Shown one piece after another: positions 59,755-64,000 of a stretch of DNA of 64,000 bases. Position 1 is the stretch's first letter; the number at the start of each line of letters is the position of its first letter. Source of the stretch: Hyphomicrobium sp. (GTDB taxonomy: Bacteria; Pseudomonadota; Alphaproteobacteria; Rhizobiales; Hyphomicrobiaceae); the NCBI RefSeq assembly GCF_019753045.1, contig NZ_JAIELN010000019.1, positions 1 through 64,000 on the forward strand. The letters run 5' to 3'. The notes beneath the pieces are model-generated. The model did no database searches. It was not told the origin of the DNA and saw only the letters and a list, made by a program, of their open reading frames with translations. The translations under genes and the position numbers were made by a program.

Positions 59755-60548
59755 GACGCCGAAGCAGTCAGTTCCAGGAAGCGGTTTGCGGAATCGAATT
59801 CGGCTTTGCGGCCGCGGCGTCTCGCAGCGGCTTCGGCATCCTCGCCCCAGACCGAGATCTGATAATCTTCATCGACGTGCGCGGCTTTCCACGCGGCGTC
59901 GGGGCTCAGCCACTGCCGGAACACGGCCAGCGTTATCAGAGCCGATCCCGTCAACGTCGTCAGCACATGAAGCGCCGTCAACCGGAAGGCGTCGTGCGGT
60001 AAAGCCTTCGAGAATGCGGCGAGCGAGGCTTCTGGCTGGGCAACATGCACGACGCCCGCCACGACCTCGAAATGCGCTGGAAGCGTCGTGTTCGCCCAGG
60101 CGACGATCGGGTCCCAATGCTCGGATTGGCTTTCGACAAGTTTCGGAGGCATCGTTGCCCGGTAACAGACGAGATCGCTTCCCGCATAAGCGGTGATGTC
60201 GGCTGCGACCGCTTCGAGCGTATCGGCGACGGCGTCGATCGCCGTATTGGCGAAGCGCGTCAGCGGCATCTTTGCCGGATCGATAACGTCGGCCTGTTCC
60301 CGCCATTCGACTGCGATGGCTTCGGCCAGCGCTTGCGTTGGAAGGGCAAGCGGCCGCTTCTTCGGCGTTTTGATCGCGCGGCCATCCAGAAGAACCTGAA
60401 ACGGCGCAACGTCTCCGACGCTCACATCTTTGTAGAAGCGCTTCGGGAGCGGTTTCTTGAGACTATCGGTGATCGCACTGCGAGGGCCTCCCGAAGGGCG
60501 ATCCGCGCCGGTGCCGCCAGCTTCACCCTTGCCGTTCCCGGTGCTCAT
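59751..60548 (-). CDS. ATP12 family F1-ATPase assembly chaperone
   Basis: KRFYKDVSVGDVAPFQVLLDGRAIKTPKKRPL, AYAGSDLVCYRA; ATGA overlap with upstream HAD gene. Confidence 0.92.
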   Translation of the reverse strand: MSTGNGKGEAGGTGADRPSGGPRSAITDSLKKPLPKRFYKDVSVGDVAPFQVLLDGRAIKTPKKRPLALPTQALAEAIAVEWREQADVIDPAKMPLTRFANTAIDAVADTLEAVAADITAYAGSDLVCYRATMPPKLVESQSEHWDPIVAWANTTLPAHFEVVAGVVHVAQPEASLAAFSKALPHDAFRLTALHVLTTLTGSALITLAVFRQWLSPDAAWKAAHVDEDYQISVWGEDAEAAARRRGRKAEFDSANRFLELTASAS

Positions 60549-61225
60549 GCTTCGCATCTTTCTGTCGCCAATACGTGTTCGATTGCGGCGGGCAGATCCT
60601 CGAAGCGTTCGATGATCACATGCGCGCCCGCTTCGGTCAGCATGGGGACTTCGTGATAGCCCCAGGCGACACCGATCGCTGCCACTCCCGCGGCGCGCGC
60701 CATCTCCATGTCGTAAGTCGTGTCGCCGATCATAACGGTGAGATCGGGCGTCGTGCCGGTTTCGAGCATGGCGCGGAGCAGCATCGAAGGATGCGGCTTC
60801 GACGGATGATCGTCCGCAGTCTGAATTGTCGAGAAGCTCTCGTGCCAGCCTTCGCGACTGAACAGCCGGTCGACGCCACGGCGCGACTTACCCGTCGCTA
60901 TCCCCAAAAGGTGATCGTCGCGCAACGCAAGTTGCGCGATCGTTTCCTTGGCGAGAGGGAACAGGATCTCGGTTTCCGACGGATCGTGCTTCAAATCACG
61001 GAAGGCCGACTTGTAGCGTTCGGCGAGTTCCGCTCGCGTTGCGCGGTCATGATCGGGCGCAAGAGCAGCAAAGGCTTCAGGCAGCGACAAGCCGACGACC
61101 GAGAGCGTAGCCGCCCGCGTCGGGGCAACCAAACCCAGCGATGAGAATGCGTGATCCATCGACAGCACGATGCCAGCCTGGCTATCGACGATCGTGCCGT
61201 CGCAATCGAAAACTACGAGCTTCAT
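60545..61225 (-). CDS. HAD-IA family hydrolase (phosphoglycolate phosphatase-like)
   Basis: MKLVVFDCDGTIVDSQAGI; VMIGDTTYDMEMARAAGVAAIGVAWGYH. Confidence 0.93.
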   Translation of the reverse strand: MKLVVFDCDGTIVDSQAGIVLSMDHAFSSLGLVAPTRAATLSVVGLSLPEAFAALAPDHDRATRAELAERYKSAFRDLKHDPSETEILFPLAKETIAQLALRDDHLLGIATGKSRRGVDRLFSREGWHESFSTIQTADDHPSKPHPSMLLRAMLETGTTPDLTVMIGDTTYDMEMARAAGVAAIGVAWGYHEVPMLTEAGAHVIIERFEDLPAAIEHVLATERCEA

Positions 61226-61262
61226 GCGGGGTATTTAGCGACGCACGCGACGGTGTGCAACG

Positions 61263-61571
61263 TCAGCGCTCTTCGGGCGGTATCTTTTTGATTTCGGACA
61301 AGAATTTCGCGTGCGCGGCAATATCCACCGGCCTGTGCCTGATCACGGTGCTGGCGGGGTCCTTCCCAAGATAGTTGTCGCCCCGCCAGTTTACCGATGG
61401 ACGGACCGGCCGCGGCGCAAACCCGCCCCCGCAATTGGGGCATACGTTTTCCAGGACACCCTCCACGCACGCCGCGCAGAACGTGCATTCGTAGGAGCAG
61501 ATGCGCGCCTCGGTCGATTCCGGGGGTAAGGCTCGATTGCAGTGCTCACAGGTTGGTCTCAGCTCAAGCAT
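61263..61571 (-). CDS. DUF1272 domain-containing zinc-ribbon protein
   Basis: LRPTCEHCNRALPPESTEARICSYECTFCAACVEGVLENVCPNCGGGF. Confidence 0.9.
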   Translation of the reverse strand: MLELRPTCEHCNRALPPESTEARICSYECTFCAACVEGVLENVCPNCGGGFAPRPVRPSVNWRGDNYLGKDPASTVIRHRPVDIAAHAKFLSEIKKIPPEER

Positions 61572-61611
61572 TGGGCCACCTTTTATGCGACGAGCTTGTC
61601 GAGTTCCATCC

Positions 61612-62163
61612 CTAGGCGTTTCGTCCGTGTGCGTGGAATACTTTTTCAGACGCAGCGGGGCGCCCGAGGCGATGCTGGAGCCAGAGCAGCAAAAAGCCGA
61701 AAAGCGGAATGAGGAAATCCAAATAGAAGATCACGCCCGCATTGCCGGGCGCGAAATTATGCGCCGTCACCATCTGGTAAATGTGTCCGAATCCCGCGCC
61801 GAGGGCAAACAGTGCCGGTCCTACGATAGCGGCCAGACGAAGGTCGAAGCTCCGGAACGCGGCAAGAAAACCGACGACGGCGAAGCCAAGGCTCGCTGTG
61901 CCCACTTCAAATTGAAACGGACTATCGGCCCAGCCGATGAAAGCGGCGGCCGTCTTCCCGAAGATGGAATGCATCACGAAGTTGTAGAAGAAGCAAACGC
62001 CGATCGACCAGAAGACGTGCCAGCAGATCAGCTTCTCGACCACGACTGCTGCGGTGACGGGCTTTGGTGCGCGCGCAATCGCGACGAGCGAGAACAGAAG
62101 GCCGATGATGAGAAACGTGAGGGTAAAATTCGAAAGAATGAACCTTATGACGTCTTCCATCAT
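61612..62163 (-). CDS. Multi-TM membrane protein (DUF6790-like)
   Basis: Hydrophobic helices; VVVEKLICWHVFWSIGVCFFYNFVMHSIFGKTAAAFIGWADSPFQFEVGTASLGFAVVG. Confidence 0.75.
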   Translation of the reverse strand: MMEDVIRFILSNFTLTFLIIGLLFSLVAIARAPKPVTAAVVVEKLICWHVFWSIGVCFFYNFVMHSIFGKTAAAFIGWADSPFQFEVGTASLGFAVVGFLAAFRSFDLRLAAIVGPALFALGAGFGHIYQMVTAHNFAPGNAGVIFYLDFLIPLFGFLLLWLQHRLGRPAASEKVFHAHGRNA

Positions 62164-62178
62164 GGCTGCTTTCTTCCG

Positions 62179-63159
62179 CTATTCGAACTTCTCTTCATCA
62201 AAGCCCAAAAGCTCCCACGTCGCTCGCATGTGCGCGGGCAATGGTGCAGTGACGTCGATCGTCTTGCCGCCCTTAGGGTGCGGAATGACGAGGCGGCGGG
62301 CGTGAAGATGCAGCTTCTTCTCGATGTTTTCGGCCGGCATGTTGACGTCGCCTTCGTACTTGTTGTCGCCGACGATCGGATGGCCGATAAGATGCATATG
62401 CGCACGCAATTGGTGCTGGCGGCCCGTTACGGGTTTTAGGGATACCCATGAAGCTTTGTGCGCGACGCGATCGATAACGGAATAATGCGTCGTCGCGTGC
62501 ATGGCGACGTCCTGCTCGCCGGGCTTCGCCTTACGCACGCGGTCGCCGTCAGGACCCGAGGCTTTGACGAGCGCGGCTTCGACCTTGCCTTGCGGCGGCT
62601 TCGGCACGCCTTTGACGAGCGCCCAATAGGTTTTTGCTGCGGAACGCGTTTGAAACGTCTTGCCGAGTTTCGCGGCGGCTTCGCGGGTTTTCGCAACGAG
62701 CAGCACGCCGGTCGTATCGCGGTCGAGGCGATGGACGAGGCGCGGGCGCTCGCCGCCGAAACGGTCCGCCATACCTTCGAGCATTCCGTCGATGTGCTTC
62801 TTCGTGCCGGTGCCGCCTTGCACGGCCAAGCCGAACACCTTGTTCAGAACGAGAACGTGCTCGTCCTCGAAGATGATCATTTTCTCGATCAGGTCGCGGT
62901 CGCCCTTGGAGACGCCGGGCGGCGCTTGCAATCCGGGTGCCGCCTTCTTGGGCTGGCGGATGATGGCGGGCACGCGGATTTCCGATCCGGAGCGCACGCG
63001 GTCGTTGGCCTGGGCGCGTTTGGAATCGATGCGAATTTGGCCGGAGCGCAAAAGCTTTTGCAGATACGTGTAGCCGACTTCCGGGAAATGCACACGGAAC
63101 CAGCGGTCGAGGCGCATATCGTCCTCGCCCTCGGCGACTTTGATTGTTTCAACACTCAT
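62179..63159 (-). CDS. RluA family pseudouridine synthase (RluC/D-like)
   Basis: S4 domain and PRLVHRLDRDTTGVLLVAKT catalytic motif; TGRQHQLRAHM. Confidence 0.95.
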   Translation of the reverse strand: MSVETIKVAEGEDDMRLDRWFRVHFPEVGYTYLQKLLRSGQIRIDSKRAQANDRVRSGSEIRVPAIIRQPKKAAPGLQAPPGVSKGDRDLIEKMIIFEDEHVLVLNKVFGLAVQGGTGTKKHIDGMLEGMADRFGGERPRLVHRLDRDTTGVLLVAKTREAAAKLGKTFQTRSAAKTYWALVKGVPKPPQGKVEAALVKASGPDGDRVRKAKPGEQDVAMHATTHYSVIDRVAHKASWVSLKPVTGRQHQLRAHMHLIGHPIVGDNKYEGDVNMPAENIEKKLHLHARRLVIPHPKGGKTIDVTAPLPAHMRATWELLGFDEEKFE

Positions 63160-63376
63160 GAGTAAGGGTGAGCCCTGATTTTATCCGGAGGTCAAGGGTC
63201 ACGTTGTCAGGACCGACTTGCCGATCGCCGGCTGTGGCCTTAGGCAGCACCACCCGGCCGATTTGACTTCGGCCGTCTACTCTGACTTCTGTCTTCTTTC
63301 CGATCGCCACTCCGTTAACGACGCGGCACCTTTATCCCGCCGCTAGGGGAAATATCAGCTCCAAATCGGTTCGATC

Positions 63377-64000
<624 letters not shown>

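Noticed and set aside
63160-63376. Fluoride (crcB) riboswitch
   Set aside because: No GGNGAUGG-type aptamer core seen by eye; a covariance search would settle it.

Overview
The window is a 64 kb, high-GC, chromosomal-looking segment from an alphaproteobacterium. Hyphomicrobiales/Hyphomicrobium-like is my inference from gene content. It is densely coding (about 60 genes), with no rRNA, prophage, transposase or CRISPR recognised. Recognisable blocks: the end of a kdp operon (kdpB-C-D-E) followed directly by an EIIA-Ntr-like gene; a flavohemoglobin/NsrR nitric-oxide module; alaC-hom-glpX-recJ; phaC; metY; parC; a CsoR/copper P-type ATPase module; a P450-SDR-methyltransferase cluster; an acyl-CoA carboxylase beta subunit; ATP12/HAD/RluC-type housekeeping genes; and crcB-DUF190. 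One tRNA-Glu(TTC) is present. The best items outside the supplied ORF track are: (1) a 36-aa single-TM miniprotein (8771-8881, minus) behind a textbook-looking FNR/FixK class II promoter; (2) a P450-SDR-methyltransferase cluster set off by a strong terminator and a perfect 8-bp dyad; (3) a metY leader hairpin that would occlude the ribosome-binding site; (4) paired palindromes for two MarR systems; (5) an NsrR-type operator at hmp; (6) a CsoR operator at copA; (7) a perfect dyad between an AAA-less GAF-Fis regulator and an aldehyde dehydrogenase. All functional calls come from reading translated sequence and motifs by eye; no database search was run.
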